From Haloarcula argentinensis DSM 12282 (GTDB lineage: Archaea; Halobacteriota; Halobacteria; Halobacteriales; Haloarculaceae), in contig AOLX01000030.1 in NCBI GenBank assembly GCA_000336895.1, positions 124,001-188,000 on the forward strand: DNA of 64,000 nt. Reading direction: 5' to 3'. Made by a program: the position numbers and the translations under genes. This document shows positions 1 to 9,869 of the stretch, in pieces. The stretch's first letter is position 1; every line of letters begins with the position of its first letter. Under the pieces are notes generated by a model, which ran no database searches, was not told the origin of the DNA, and worked only from the letters and a program-made list of their open reading frames with translations.

Positions 1-530
1 TGATGGAGAACATACTCTCCGGTCGCCTTGGCTATCTCAGTACGTGGAACGCATTCCGTCGGAACTTCCCACCAGAGGATATCAAGCGCGCACGGGAGAT
101 CCTCAGTCGGGTGAATCTAGAGGGAGTCGAGAACAACCGTGCAGATGAACTCTCCGGCGGCCAGCGACAGCGGGTTGGTATCGCCCGTGCCGTCATTCAG
201 CGGCCGAAGATCCTGCTCGCTGACGAACCGACGAGCGCGCTGGACCCCGACACCTCCCGGGAGGTCATGAGCCTTCTGACGGACATCGCTCACGAAGACG
301 ATATCCCGATCATCATCAACATCCACGAAGTCGATCTGGCGGTCGACTACGCGGACCGGATCATCGGACTCAGTGACGGTGAGATCGTCTTTAACGGCCC
401 ACCTGACGATCTAGATCAGGCAGCCAGAGACGAAATCTATCGCGGTGGTGAATCCATTGCGGACCGCGAAGCGCCGAGTGCAGGGAGCAGCACCGACTCT
501 GACGACGTCATTGCTGAACGAGGTGACTAA
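1..530 (+). CDS. phnC: Phosphonate/phosphate-ester ABC transporter ATP-binding subunit PhnC, 3' part
   Basis: This is the C-terminal part of an ABC ATPase; the reading frame is open to the window edge, so the ATG at position 3 is internal and the Walker A half lies outside. Visible are the signature LSGGQRQRVGIARA, the Walker B segment ILLADEPTSALD and the switch histidine in NIHEVDLA. Two PhnE-type permeases follow at once, which points to the PhnCDE importer for phosphonates or related phosphate esters; the binding protein PhnD is presumably upstream. The tail after about residue 150 is an acidic Ser/Asp-rich haloarchaeal extension. The next gene starts 5 bases after the stop. The assignment to PhnC rather than another ABC ATPase rests on these neighbours. 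Confidence 0.9.
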   Translation, partial: MENILSGRLGYLSTWNAFRRNFPPEDIKRAREILSRVNLEGVENNRADELSGGQRQRVGIARAVIQRPKILLADEPTSALDPDTSREVMSLLTDIAHEDDIPIIINIHEVDLAVDYADRIIGLSDGEIVFNGPPDDLDQAARDEIYRGGESIADREAPSAGSSTDSDDVIAERGD

Positions 531-535
531 TCAAT

Positions 536-1351
536 ATGGCTGCTGAATCTGGATCGGCCGTTGAAGGATCTTGGGAGCGGCCCACAGTCTTCTACAACAA
601 GAAGGTCAAGTATCTCATCTACGGGCTTATCTTGTTGTTCTTCGCGTATAGCTTCTGGAACCTTCGGATCTCCCCCAGCCGCTTTGTTCGAGGGATCGGA
701 GCCGGTGTCGAACTCGTCCAGAGTATGCTTCCACCGGCGTACACGCCCTCCCAGCGGGAACTGCTCATTCAGGGCATCGTCGAGAGTATCGTGATGACGA
801 TTGTCGCCACGACAATCGGCATCATCGTCAGCGTGCCGGTCGCTATCATGGCTTCCAACAACCTCTCGCCGAAGCCAGTTTACTACGTCGGTCGCAGCAT
901 CGTTGCAGTCACGCGCTCGCTCCACGAGCTCATTGTTGCGATCATTATGGTCAAAGCGGTCGGATTCGGTCCGCTCGCTGGTGTCCTTGCCCTCGCGTTC
1001 AAAACGATCGGTTTCTTCGCGAAACTCCTTGCCGAGGAGATCGAAGATATCGATCGTGGACAGATGGAGGCGATCACTGCTGTCGGCGGGACGCCCGTTC
1101 AGACGTATCTCTACGGCGTCCTCCCACAGGTCATGCCCCGGATCATCGGGCTGTCGATTTACCGGCTCGACATCAACCTCCGTCACAGCACTGTCGTCGG
1201 GATTGTCGGAGCGGGTGGTATCGGGATCACGCTGTTGAACTCCTTCGACAAGTACGACTATCAATTCAGCATGGCGATCATCGCTGTCATCGTCGCGATT
1301 GTCATGGTCGGTGAAGGTGTCAGCGCTCTCGCCCGGAGGCGGATCCAATAA
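536..1351 (+). CDS. phnE: Phosphonate ABC transporter permease PhnE (first copy)
   Basis: A 271-residue integral membrane protein of the PhnE family (binding-protein-dependent permease fold). It has an N-terminal membrane helix near residues 26-45 and later helices around 80-105, 115-160, 200-225 and 240-262. The EAA loop that contacts the ATPase is visible as EEIEDIDRGQMEAITAVGG, followed by GAGGIG near residue 225. It lies between phnC and a second permease, whose ATG overlaps its stop codon by one base, so the three are one transcription unit. Two different PhnE proteins probably form a heterodimeric channel for the importer. Confidence 0.93.
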   Translation: MAAESGSAVEGSWERPTVFYNKKVKYLIYGLILLFFAYSFWNLRISPSRFVRGIGAGVELVQSMLPPAYTPSQRELLIQGIVESIVMTIVATTIGIIVSVPVAIMASNNLSPKPVYYVGRSIVAVTRSLHELIVAIIMVKAVGFGPLAGVLALAFKTIGFFAKLLAEEIEDIDRGQMEAITAVGGTPVQTYLYGVLPQVMPRIIGLSIYRLDINLRHSTVVGIVGAGGIGITLLNSFDKYDYQFSMAIIAVIVAIVMVGEGVSALARRRIQ

Positions 1352-2145
1352 TGTCAAACAGTACTGACTCCTGGAGTCGGTTCGATCGCCGTGAGCGATT
1401 GCTCCGGTTCTTTGGGCTACTGGCTGGCCTTGTCATTCTCGTCGCAGCTTGGCGCGCCATGGAAGTGAATTACGGCTACGCCGTGACTGCCCCGCGTGAG
1501 CTGGCCGATCTCTTCGGTCGGATGTATCCCCCCAATGTAGGGTACTCCCGGAAGATTGTCGGGCCGCTGCTTGAGACGATCAATATCTCGATCCTCGGCA
1601 CGGCACTGGCCATCGTGATGGCGATCCCGGTCGCGTTCCTCGGTGCCAGCAACACGGCACCCAACAAGCCGGCGTACCTGCTGGGGAAGTTCATCATCTC
1701 GTTTACCCGTTCGGTCAACGTTATCATCTGGGCGCTGATCTTCGTGGTTATCTTCGGCCCTGGGGCCCTCGCTGGCGTGCTGGCGATTTCGATCAGGTCG
1801 ATCGGGTTCACTGCAAAGCTAATCGCGGAAGCCATCGAGGAGATCGACCGCGGGTCTGTCGAAGCGATCACGGCAGCTGGGGCATCGCCCGTTGATGTAC
1901 TCATCTACAGTATCGTTCCACAGATCAAGCCGGCGTTCATCAGCGTCGCGACGCTTCGATGGGATATCAACGTCAGAGCGTCGACGATCATCGGGTTCGT
2001 CGGTGCAGGCGGGATCGGTGTCCCGCTACAAACAGAGATCAACTACTTCAATTGGGAAGCAGTCCTGACGATACTCATCTCTATTCTGGGCCTTGTGCTC
2101 ATCAGCGAAGCCATCTCAGCCTATCTGCGCAAGAAAGTAATGTAG
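1351..2145 (+). CDS. phnE: Phosphonate ABC transporter permease PhnE (second copy)
   Basis: A 264-residue permease paralogous to the preceding gene. It shares the EAA loop (EAIEEIDRGSVEAITAAGA) and the GFVGAGGIG segment, and has the same pattern of about six hydrophobic helices. The start codon overlaps the stop of the first permease by one base (TAATG). It is the last gene of the phn operon in this window: about 800 bases without a convincing gene follow, and the BREX operon ends there on the opposite strand, so the two transcription units converge. Confidence 0.93.
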   Translation: MSNSTDSWSRFDRRERLLRFFGLLAGLVILVAAWRAMEVNYGYAVTAPRELADLFGRMYPPNVGYSRKIVGPLLETINISILGTALAIVMAIPVAFLGASNTAPNKPAYLLGKFIISFTRSVNVIIWALIFVVIFGPGALAGVLAISIRSIGFTAKLIAEAIEEIDRGSVEAITAAGASPVDVLIYSIVPQIKPAFISVATLRWDINVRASTIIGFVGAGGIGVPLQTEINYFNWEAVLTILISILGLVLISEAISAYLRKKVM

Positions 2146-2941
2146 GCGAGCAGCCACCTCCTGTCGCCTATTATTATCCGCTCAACTGATTCTATAATAT
2201 TGTATAATTATTGTCAAAAAACTTATACGTTTGGGGTGTATATAGCCAGTGGGGCCAACGCCAGTGTCTGCCAACCTGGTTTCCCCCTTCTCCGTCTTAT
2301 GAGTGCTTCTATCGACGGACTCAGCGTCGTGAGGCAGGTCATTCTGCAAGAATGGATAGCGGGGTCGTTGGTGCGACCTGAATACCGAAATGGATATCGA
2401 CTCAAACCGTGCTGCTCGCACCAATAGTATACGTGTACTTACGGTGTATTACATCAGGGCCACGCTATACTCGAACCGATCTGTAGCCGCACCACTGCTG
2501 GAAAGACGCAGCAGTGACGGCGGACGACTTCCGGATACGTGTCACGAGGGGTGCATCTCCTCACGTCAGGTCAGTAAAAGAATGGTGGGCAGCCGGGGGG
2601 AGTGGCGTGCAACGCACCATTCGGAGTCGTCATCCACGACGACAGGTTCTGGACTCGGGCCAATCGATGATCTGAATCGGATTCAAGGGGGAAATGGAGC
2701 GAGGACCAGAACCCACCTACCAGTACACAGTTGGTAACAAAAACAGTTGTGATATCTGCTTGCAGTCTATCGGTTCTGTGATTGCTGCACGGCCACGAAC
2801 ACGCTCTCGGAAGGGGTATGTCCAGTCGACTGTCAGCGAGCACGTCGCAATTACGATACTCCTTCGGAGGAAATTCCGGAGCGACTCCCAAACTGACTGC
2901 CACCCCGTCTACTGTATCGGGAGTGGCACTTCTCTTCTGGG
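2146..2941. other. Gene-free stretch between phn and BREX operons
   Basis: This interval separates the 3' ends of two convergent operons. The short frames that cross it have no recognisable domain and no haloarchaeal composition. A locally AT-rich patch lies around 2195-2240 and includes a TATA-like run near 2220, but no gene follows it. I see no tRNA, integrase or direct repeat that would mark an island boundary. Confidence 0.5.
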
Positions 2942-5900
2942 CTATTCCCACTCAGAAACCAATTCAACCATAGAACTGAGCTCAGATTCTATCTGGGAGT
3001 ATTCGGTTGGCTCCCAGTCGAATCGCTCCTCGACACCGGCATCAGTGAATCGAAGAGACGCACAGACACTGCGGCTCCGGTCGTGCTGGAAGAGCGCTAG
3101 CGCGTAGGCGAGCATCTGGGGGCGATAGTGTTCAGCCAATCCGGCACTCGAGGCTTCCGAGAGGTCGTTCGTTTTGTAGTCGATAATACGGTAGCTGCCG
3201 GGGGTGACAAGCAATCGGTCGATATCACCAACAATCCGCGAGTCATCAAGCCGGGCAACGACGGAATACTCATCATAGGTCGCTTGGAGTTGTGTGTTGG
3301 CCTCCACGCGGTCTACAAATTCGACTGCATCTCCAGCGTGCTCGACAGCATCACGGAGGTCTGTTTCCGTCGGTTCTTCGCCGGCCATCCGGCTGAGACG
3401 CCGGATCAGTGTCGGCCACTCGTCTCTTGGTGGGCGGAGTTCGGTGAGTCGGTGGACGATCGTTCCAAACGTTGTCGGGCTCAGGCCGGCCGACTCTTCG
3501 CCACTCGTGTGACTATGACTCTCCCCGGATGCGTCCGCTACCGCCGTTACCAGCGTCGTCGCAGCGATTCGTTTCGCCGAAGCCAGCGTCTGTGGCAAGG
3601 GAAGCGATATCTCTGGCTCCGGGTTTTCGATGTCCTCGTCGGGGCCCCAGTCGACCGGACGCGGAGGTTTGCGAACCGTATAGCTGGCCTCCCCGATCTG
3701 TCCACGCGCCTGCCCCTCTCGGCTCGCTCGACGGAGGAGGTCCTCAGTGAGAAGCGACGGTTGAAGCCAGTCTCGCCACCGAGTTGCATCGTCGAAGGCA
3801 GGGGGATCTTCGAGTTCAATGATCCCGGTATCGTCAACGGTGATCTCGTGAGTTCCACAGAGCAGGAGGTGGTCTCGGGTCCGTGTACACGCAACGTAGA
3901 GGAGTCGTTTCGATTCCGCTCGCTCCTGCGGGAGCGACTGTCGATCGGCGTACTCGTGGACGGCTGTCTTCTCGATCGAGAACGCATCGCCCGGATTCGG
4001 TCCACCGACCGCTGGGACAGGGGGCGTGGTATCAGTACCCGAAACGAGTTGAACGTAGCCGTGGTCGTCGATAGAGCGACCGAAATTGAGGTCACTTCCG
4101 AGGTCGGGGACGGTGACGATCGGGAACTCCAACCCCTTCGCAGAATGAATCGTCATAATGCGGACACCCTCGGCGTCACCCGGAATATCTGCCTCCCCCT
4201 CGCGGGGATCGATTTCGGCTTGGCGGTCGATACGGTGGAGTAATCCAGCCGCGGTATGAACGCCGTTCTCGCTCCAGGTTCGGACCTGGTCACGGAACTT
4301 TTCGACGTTTGCGACGGCTTGCTGACCGCGTTCGTCAGCGCTCACGCTCGCCAGATACCCCGTGTCGTCGATAACCCGGGACAACAGGCGGTTCCACGGG
4401 AGGACGCCATCCTCGGACGGCGTCGCACAGCCGCTGAGGGTCCGCCACGTCGTGAGAAGGTCAAACGCGTCCGCGAGCTGTGGATCGTCCGTCTCGGCAA
4501 GCGCATCCCAGACTGAATCTGCCTTTGCGACAGCCGGTGCAAGTCGACCATCCGCGAATCCGAACAGCGGCGACCGAAGCACCCCGTAGAGGGAGATGTC
4601 GTCCTGTGGGTCACCGAGTACCCGAAGCAGGTTCGTGAGCGTCTGGACCTCGGGCGTATCGTAGAACCCGGCACCACCGACGACAGTGTAGGGAATGTCG
4701 TACTCCTCGAGCGCACGCTGATACCGATCCAGATGGGTTCGGCGGCGGAGGAGGATTGCCGTATCGTCTGGAGCGGCCTCGCGATGGACACCTGTATCCG
4801 GGTCTTGGACTGTCGGCGGATCGTCGAACAGGTGGGTCAGTCGAGCAGCGAGCGCTTGCGCCTCGGCCTCGATGGTGTGGTCAAGCGCGCCTTCGGCGAC
4901 CGGGTGGTCGTCGCCGAAGAGTTCTCCCGCCGTGTCGGCATCGTCGGGGACAGCGAGATACTCGACGCTCCCGGTCAGTCCCTCGATATCTTCGACACGG
5001 TCGCGTTGCGTGGTCAACTCCTGCGGTGGCGCTTCGTACGGTTCGTGGGTATCTCCTTCCGGCTGGAACAGGGACTCGAAGAGTTCGTTCAGGAACGATA
5101 GCGGCTCGTCCAGTGTCCGGAAGTTCCCGGAGAGTTCAAGCGCCGTCGGACTCTCGGAATCGCTGTCGGTAACGTCGTCGACACCACGGGCTTCGTTGAC
5201 GGCCTGAAGTTCTGCTCTCGCTGTCCCGAACGTCGTCACGTCGGCCCCACGGAATCCGTAGATGCTCTGTTTCTCGTCACCGACCAGGAAGACGTTCGAC
5301 GCCGCCCCCTCCTCGACGCCCGTGAGGAGCTTGACTAACTCCCACTGGCGCGGGTCTGTGTCCTGGAACTCATCGACCATCACAGCCGCAAACTGTTCTC
5401 GGAGCCGCTCCGTGACGGCATCGTTGGTTCGCAGGAACTGAAGCGTCGTCTCGATCACGTCAGGGAAGTCGAGCGTATCACGGCGGTCCTTCTCGTCGGT
5501 GTAGGCTGTGAGGATATCGTCGAAGACCCGCATCAGGGCGAGCGCGTAGTGAGCGCTATTCGCTTCCAGTTCACCGGGCGTCGTCTCGACCGCATCCGCG
5601 TGCGGTTCGACGGCCGCGATGACCGCGTCGATGGCGTCCTTTAGATCGTCGTAGACGTCACCGTACTCACCCCAATCGTCCCGGTCACCGACGACGTACC
5701 CCGAACTGCTGTACAGGCCGCCGTTCTTCTTTTCACAGGCCTCGTACAGCTCGAGGATTGCGCGCTGACAGTCGCGTGAATCGCCTCCCTCGGGGTCGTC
5801 GGGGAGTGTCGTCGCGACCTCGGTGAAGGTCCGGTAGGCCCGAAGGCCGTCCTTGTCGGCGATAGCGCCCTCGCGGTCGACGCGGCCCGCGACCGTGCGT

Positions 5901-6586
5901 AGCTGCTCAAGGAGTCCCTCCGCAGACAGCGTCTGTCGAGCGTCGGCGACATCGAGGTCACAGACGACCTCCCAACAGATATCGACGTAGTCGTCGACGT
6001 CGGCACCACGCCATTCATCGAGGACGGCTTCGCTCTGGGGGCGCTCATCGAGTAATCCAGTGAGTACATCGACCAACTGGTCGCGGCCCCAGAGCTGAGC
6101 GAGAAGGGCGACATCCTCATCGTCCTGATTGCGTTCGAGGAACTCCGTCACGACTTCGCGCTGGAGTGTCGCGGCCCCGTCTTCGTCGAGCACGTCGAAG
6201 CCGAGTGGGACCGGGGCCTCGACGGCCCGTTCTCGCAAGAGCCGCGCACAGAACGCGTGAATGGTGTGGACATAGCCGTCTTCGAGGTCGTCGAGGACGG
6301 TTCGCCAGCGGTTGTAGGCCTCTGGTGAGTCGACAGCCTCGAGCCGATCGTACACCTCCTCCCGAACGCGCTCGGTCAGTTCGGCAGCAGCCTTTCGGGT
6401 GAAGGTGATCGTGACGATGTTCTCCGGCGTGAGCGACGGGTTTTCGGCCAGGATCGTCACGTAGCGCTCGGTGAGTGTTGTCGTCTTCCCCGTCCCGGCG
6501 CCGGCAGTGATCGCGACGTTCCGGCCCTGGACGAGCGCGTTCTCCTGTTCCGCTGTGAGCTGAATTTCCGCGCGGTCCTCAGTCAT
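2942..6586 (-). CDS. AddA/UvrD-like helicase with C-terminal RecB-type nuclease domain
   Basis: A 1214-residue superfamily 1 helicase-nuclease. The N-terminus has the Q-motif and Walker A (TAGAGTGKTT, about residues 25-36), followed by ITFTRKAAAELTERV. Further motifs are DEFQDTD (near 420), GDEKQSIYGFRGAD, TIHSAKGLEFPIV and YVACTRTRDHLLL. The C-terminus carries a PD-(D/E)XK nuclease: GDIDRLL, then IIDYKTN (about 1118-1140). This is the architecture of bacterial AddA, a partner in double-strand-end resection. It overlaps the preceding AddB-like gene by 8 bases, so the two are probably translated together and form a complex. It is the last gene of the defence operon. A role in BREX defence or end processing is inferred from position; general recombination is the alternative. 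Confidence 0.88.
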   Translation of the reverse strand: MTEDRAEIQLTAEQENALVQGRNVAITAGAGTGKTTTLTERYVTILAENPSLTPENIVTITFTRKAAAELTERVREEVYDRLEAVDSPEAYNRWRTVLDDLEDGYVHTIHAFCARLLRERAVEAPVPLGFDVLDEDGAATLQREVVTEFLERNQDDEDVALLAQLWGRDQLVDVLTGLLDERPQSEAVLDEWRGADVDDYVDICWEVVCDLDVADARQTLSAEGLLEQLRTVAGRVDREGAIADKDGLRAYRTFTEVATTLPDDPEGGDSRDCQRAILELYEACEKKNGGLYSSSGYVVGDRDDWGEYGDVYDDLKDAIDAVIAAVEPHADAVETTPGELEANSAHYALALMRVFDDILTAYTDEKDRRDTLDFPDVIETTLQFLRTNDAVTERLREQFAAVMVDEFQDTDPRQWELVKLLTGVEEGAASNVFLVGDEKQSIYGFRGADVTTFGTARAELQAVNEARGVDDVTDSDSESPTALELSGNFRTLDEPLSFLNELFESLFQPEGDTHEPYEAPPQELTTQRDRVEDIEGLTGSVEYLAVPDDADTAGELFGDDHPVAEGALDHTIEAEAQALAARLTHLFDDPPTVQDPDTGVHREAAPDDTAILLRRRTHLDRYQRALEEYDIPYTVVGGAGFYDTPEVQTLTNLLRVLGDPQDDISLYGVLRSPLFGFADGRLAPAVAKADSVWDALAETDDPQLADAFDLLTTWRTLSGCATPSEDGVLPWNRLLSRVIDDTGYLASVSADERGQQAVANVEKFRDQVRTWSENGVHTAAGLLHRIDRQAEIDPREGEADIPGDAEGVRIMTIHSAKGLEFPIVTVPDLGSDLNFGRSIDDHGYVQLVSGTDTTPPVPAVGGPNPGDAFSIEKTAVHEYADRQSLPQERAESKRLLYVACTRTRDHLLLCGTHEITVDDTGIIELEDPPAFDDATRWRDWLQPSLLTEDLLRRASREGQARGQIGEASYTVRKPPRPVDWGPDEDIENPEPEISLPLPQTLASAKRIAATTLVTAVADASGESHSHTSGEESAGLSPTTFGTIVHRLTELRPPRDEWPTLIRRLSRMAGEEPTETDLRDAVEHAGDAVEFVDRVEANTQLQATYDEYSVVARLDDSRIVGDIDRLLVTPGSYRIIDYKTNDLSEASSAGLAEHYRPQMLAYALALFQHDRSRSVCASLRFTDAGVEERFDWEPTEYSQIESELSSMVELVSEWE

Positions 6587-9500
6587 CGCTCATCACCGCC
6601 TCGATGTCCTCGTCGTCGCGAACACGGAGCGGGACGTACGCACCGTCGTCCTCGCGAACCTCGTCAACGAACTCCCGCTTGCGGTGGTGGCGGACATCGC
6701 ACGCCCGTCGGTAGTCACAGTACCGGCAGTTCGCACCACGGGCCGACAGGAGCGTCGTATGGAACCGTCCGTTGCTGATCGCCTCGTCGATCTGGCCCAG
6801 CCACTCCGGAACGACATCATTCAGGAAGCGACGGAGTTCGACCTCGGAATCGAATTTCGACTCGACCCCGCGTGGAATCTTGAGGTCGTTGGGTGGTCGT
6901 ACCTGGTAGTACGTCGCTGAGAGCGATCCCTGCTCGAACAGGTCACCGTCGACGACCTCGGCGGCGGCGAGTAGATAGATGGGGAGTTGGAACTTCGTTC
7001 CCCCAGTCGTCTTCGTCATATACGGTGCCCGCCCGGTCTTGTAGTCGTACAGCGTGAGCGTCGGTTGCTCACCGTCCCGGCTCACGTCAACGCGGTCGAT
7101 GTAACCGCGAATCGAGACGATCGAGCCGTCCGGCCGTTCAACCGTGAACGGCCCAGCATCCGAGTCGGGAAGTCCCTCGCCGAAGGGGGCTTCGAACAGG
7201 TGTGGGCGGGCGGTGCCGTCCCGTGAGAGTTCGTTGTCGAGGAACGTGGCTAACAACCCCTGTTCCGGTGCGTCGTGGGGTTTGCTCCCGGCTTCGTACG
7301 GGGCGCTCTCATCGTCAGTGAGGCCCGCGAACAACTCCGCCTTCCACCGTTCGTAGAACAGCCCGTCGTACTCGAAGTCAGCATCCCGGAGTGCCTCGAC
7401 GGCGATCTCGCGAAGGTGCGTCGCCAGGTCGTCCCGATCGAACTCGGCGAGATCGACGCCATCCTCGGTCTCGTCCTGTAGATCCGCAAAGAACCGTTCG
7501 AGGACGCCGTGAACGTACGACCCGGTTTCGAGGGGAGTAGGGACGACTTCGACATCATCGGGATCATCGATTCCGAGCACTTCGTCAGCGTAGAACTTGA
7601 ACCCACACTCGACGTATCGCTCGATTCGACTCGCGCTGTAGGGTTCCCGTTCCGACGGAGGGTAGACCGCATCGACTGTCTCGGGTTCTAAGATGCCGTC
7701 ATGTTCGGAGAGGCCAGCCGTTCCCCTGTTGTCCGCACAGTGTAGTCCTCGATCAGTGCGCTTGGTCTGCTCGGGGGAGAGGTCACCTCGGTCGCCGGCG
7801 CGGCTGACTGCCGCACGCCGGTCGGCCGTTGCAGCGACGTGCCGCTGGAGGTCTTCGCGGGAACCCACGCGGTCGTCGACGCCGTCTTCGGGGTCGATGC
7901 CGGTCACGCGCTGGAGTTCGTCGAGGACCGGCGACCGGACGACGGCGGATTCGTCGTCGCCCGTCTCCGGTGTGGTGATCGTGAGTTCGTCAACGTTCGC
8001 GAGCAGCGTCGCGAAGAGATAGCGGCCACGGAGCCGCTCGTCGCCAGTGTCGAACCGTGGGTGGGCGTCGGTCATCTCCTCGAAGAAGGCCGGACGTTCC
8101 GCCGTCACCGGGAAGTGCTCGGTCGTCAGTCCCACGAGGAACACCTTCTCGAACGAGCGCATCCGGGCGTCGAGCAGGCCCATCACTTCGACGTGACCAT
8201 CGGCGGCGCGCTGTGGAACCCGGATCGGCACACCGTCGAACGCACGGGAGAACAGTGCCAACGGAGAGAGGTCACTATTGACCGCCGCCAGCGACTCAAA
8301 CGAGGATAGGACCTCGTCCACGAGATCGTAGGCTCGCTGTTCGACGGCTTGCTCAGCACCGCTGGCGTAGTCATCTGTCGCCGCACCCAGGTCGAAGCGA
8401 TCGTTCATCAGCCGTCGAAGCGTCTCGGTCGCATCCTCGATGTCCCCAGTTCGAAGCGTCTCCAGCGTGGCCAGCAGATCCTCGACCAGTAACGCGACCT
8501 CGCCGTCGATATCGTCGAGCAGGGGCGACACAGAAACGGTGTCGCGCCGGCGAGCAGCTGCCGTGACCGCGTTGGCTTGGTCGGTGTCGACGACGTCGAC
8601 CAGCGGATTCGCCAACAAGGATGTGAGATCCTCAGCCCGCGGGTCAGGTTCGGCCAGGTTCAGCAGATCGTGAACGACGCTCCCGGTAAACGTCTGGTTC
8701 AACTGTGAGGCAGCTGTCGTGACGTGGGGAATGTCGAACGTTTCGAACGTATCCTCCACGTACCCCGAATAGGCCTCCGTCCCCGGGACGACGACAGCCA
8801 GGTCGTCGGGATCGCGACCAGTAGCCAACTCAGTCCGGAGCTCGCGAGCGACGAAGCGAATCTCGCGCTCGGGCGTCGGGAGTTCCCGCCATCGGAGCGC
8901 GTCTGGAACAGGGACGGCGTCGGGATCCGGGCGGTATAGCGACTTAGTGATCGTTCCGAAGGCTCGCCCGGACTCGTTGACGGGCTCGATATCTACTCTC
9001 TCAAAGTCGAGTGCTTCGTAGACCTCTAGGGCGTCTTGCGCCACTGCGTCGACCCCGCTCCGCCCGTCTTGGTGGAGCGGTAATAGTGCAATCACCGGGA
9101 GTTCGTCGACGATGCGTTCGATGAGGCGGCGTTCGACGGGACGGAACTCGTGATAACCCGAAAGGATGACGACGTCCAGTTCCGGGGAGAGGGCCGAGAG
9201 TGACTTCTCTGCCGTTGCGACGGCGTCGAACATCTCTCCCCGAGTACAGACCCACTCGTCGACGGAGTCGGCGTGGAGATCCCGATAGTGGCGGTAGGCG
9301 TCGACAGTGGCTGTCGCGATACGGTCATCGAGCGTGGAGCCCTCGAACTCTGCCGCCAGTGCGTCGGCAGTCCCGATGCCGGCGTCATCGAAGAGTGAAA
9401 AACGACTACTGAACGAATCCGCGAGAGCTGCTGAGGCAGGTTCACCGGCGAGGCTACCTGTCGTATCGGCTGTCGTTCTGTCGAGCGCGTACTCCGCAAT

Positions 9501-9767
9501 CCGGCGGTTCAACTGTCCGGAGAGTGGTTTGACCGGACCGTGAAGATGCTCGTACCACTCACGAACGACTGCATCGAGTGTCTCGGCGCGAAGACAGAGC
9601 GGGTCGTATGTCGTGGCCCAATTGTCCGCAACTTCACTTCTACGAGCGTCATTCCGCGTTATATACAGGACGGAGCCAAGAAGGTCAGCACCCATCTGGT
9701 CGGCCCGTTCAAAAGCAGCTTGTTCCAAACGTGAATGTTGGGGACCAGTTAGAAGCGTATTGTTCAT
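6579..9767 (-). CDS. AddB-like nuclease with predicted iron-sulfur cluster
   Basis: A 1062-residue protein resembling the AddB/RexB subunit of helicase-nucleases. The N-terminal region looks like an inactivated UvrD fold: no Walker A lysine is seen in the first residues (LLTGPQHSRLEQ). The C-terminal third holds a PD-(D/E)XK nuclease of the Cas4/RecB kind, with SASRIERYVECGFKFY (about 715-730), then GYIDRVD and LYDYKTGRAP, and finally CRYCDYRRAC near residue 1013. One upstream cysteine plus three in the CxxC-x5-C cluster fit the 4Fe-4S cluster that staples AddB-type nucleases. The gene overlaps addA-like by 8 bases and follows brxHII by 102 bases. The pair is probably a haloarchaeal AddAB equivalent recruited to the BREX operon. 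Confidence 0.85.
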   Translation of the reverse strand: MNNTLLTGPQHSRLEQAAFERADQMGADLLGSVLYITRNDARRSEVADNWATTYDPLCLRAETLDAVVREWYEHLHGPVKPLSGQLNRRIAEYALDRTTADTTGSLAGEPASAALADSFSSRFSLFDDAGIGTADALAAEFEGSTLDDRIATATVDAYRHYRDLHADSVDEWVCTRGEMFDAVATAEKSLSALSPELDVVILSGYHEFRPVERRLIERIVDELPVIALLPLHQDGRSGVDAVAQDALEVYEALDFERVDIEPVNESGRAFGTITKSLYRPDPDAVPVPDALRWRELPTPEREIRFVARELRTELATGRDPDDLAVVVPGTEAYSGYVEDTFETFDIPHVTTAASQLNQTFTGSVVHDLLNLAEPDPRAEDLTSLLANPLVDVVDTDQANAVTAAARRRDTVSVSPLLDDIDGEVALLVEDLLATLETLRTGDIEDATETLRRLMNDRFDLGAATDDYASGAEQAVEQRAYDLVDEVLSSFESLAAVNSDLSPLALFSRAFDGVPIRVPQRAADGHVEVMGLLDARMRSFEKVFLVGLTTEHFPVTAERPAFFEEMTDAHPRFDTGDERLRGRYLFATLLANVDELTITTPETGDDESAVVRSPVLDELQRVTGIDPEDGVDDRVGSREDLQRHVAATADRRAAVSRAGDRGDLSPEQTKRTDRGLHCADNRGTAGLSEHDGILEPETVDAVYPPSEREPYSASRIERYVECGFKFYADEVLGIDDPDDVEVVPTPLETGSYVHGVLERFFADLQDETEDGVDLAEFDRDDLATHLREIAVEALRDADFEYDGLFYERWKAELFAGLTDDESAPYEAGSKPHDAPEQGLLATFLDNELSRDGTARPHLFEAPFGEGLPDSDAGPFTVERPDGSIVSIRGYIDRVDVSRDGEQPTLTLYDYKTGRAPYMTKTTGGTKFQLPIYLLAAAEVVDGDLFEQGSLSATYYQVRPPNDLKIPRGVESKFDSEVELRRFLNDVVPEWLGQIDEAISNGRFHTTLLSARGANCRYCDYRRACDVRHHRKREFVDEVREDDGAYVPLRVRDDEDIEAVMSDD

Positions 9768-9869
9768 CGAATACTACTCAACAAGAGTTTCGGCTTACTT
9801 CACTTTTGCCGAGACAATCTCGTCAGCCGATAGGTACCTCGGCCACTTTAGCTACAGTACCCACTCAAT

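Noticed and set aside
527..1357. A 276-residue minus-strand frame
   Set aside because: Antisense to phnE; the Asp-rich translation is an artefact of GC-rich membrane-gene codons.
3128..4243. A 371-residue plus-strand frame
   Set aside because: It lies wholly antisense to the AddA-like gene, whose helicase motifs are unmistakable; the frame has no domain.
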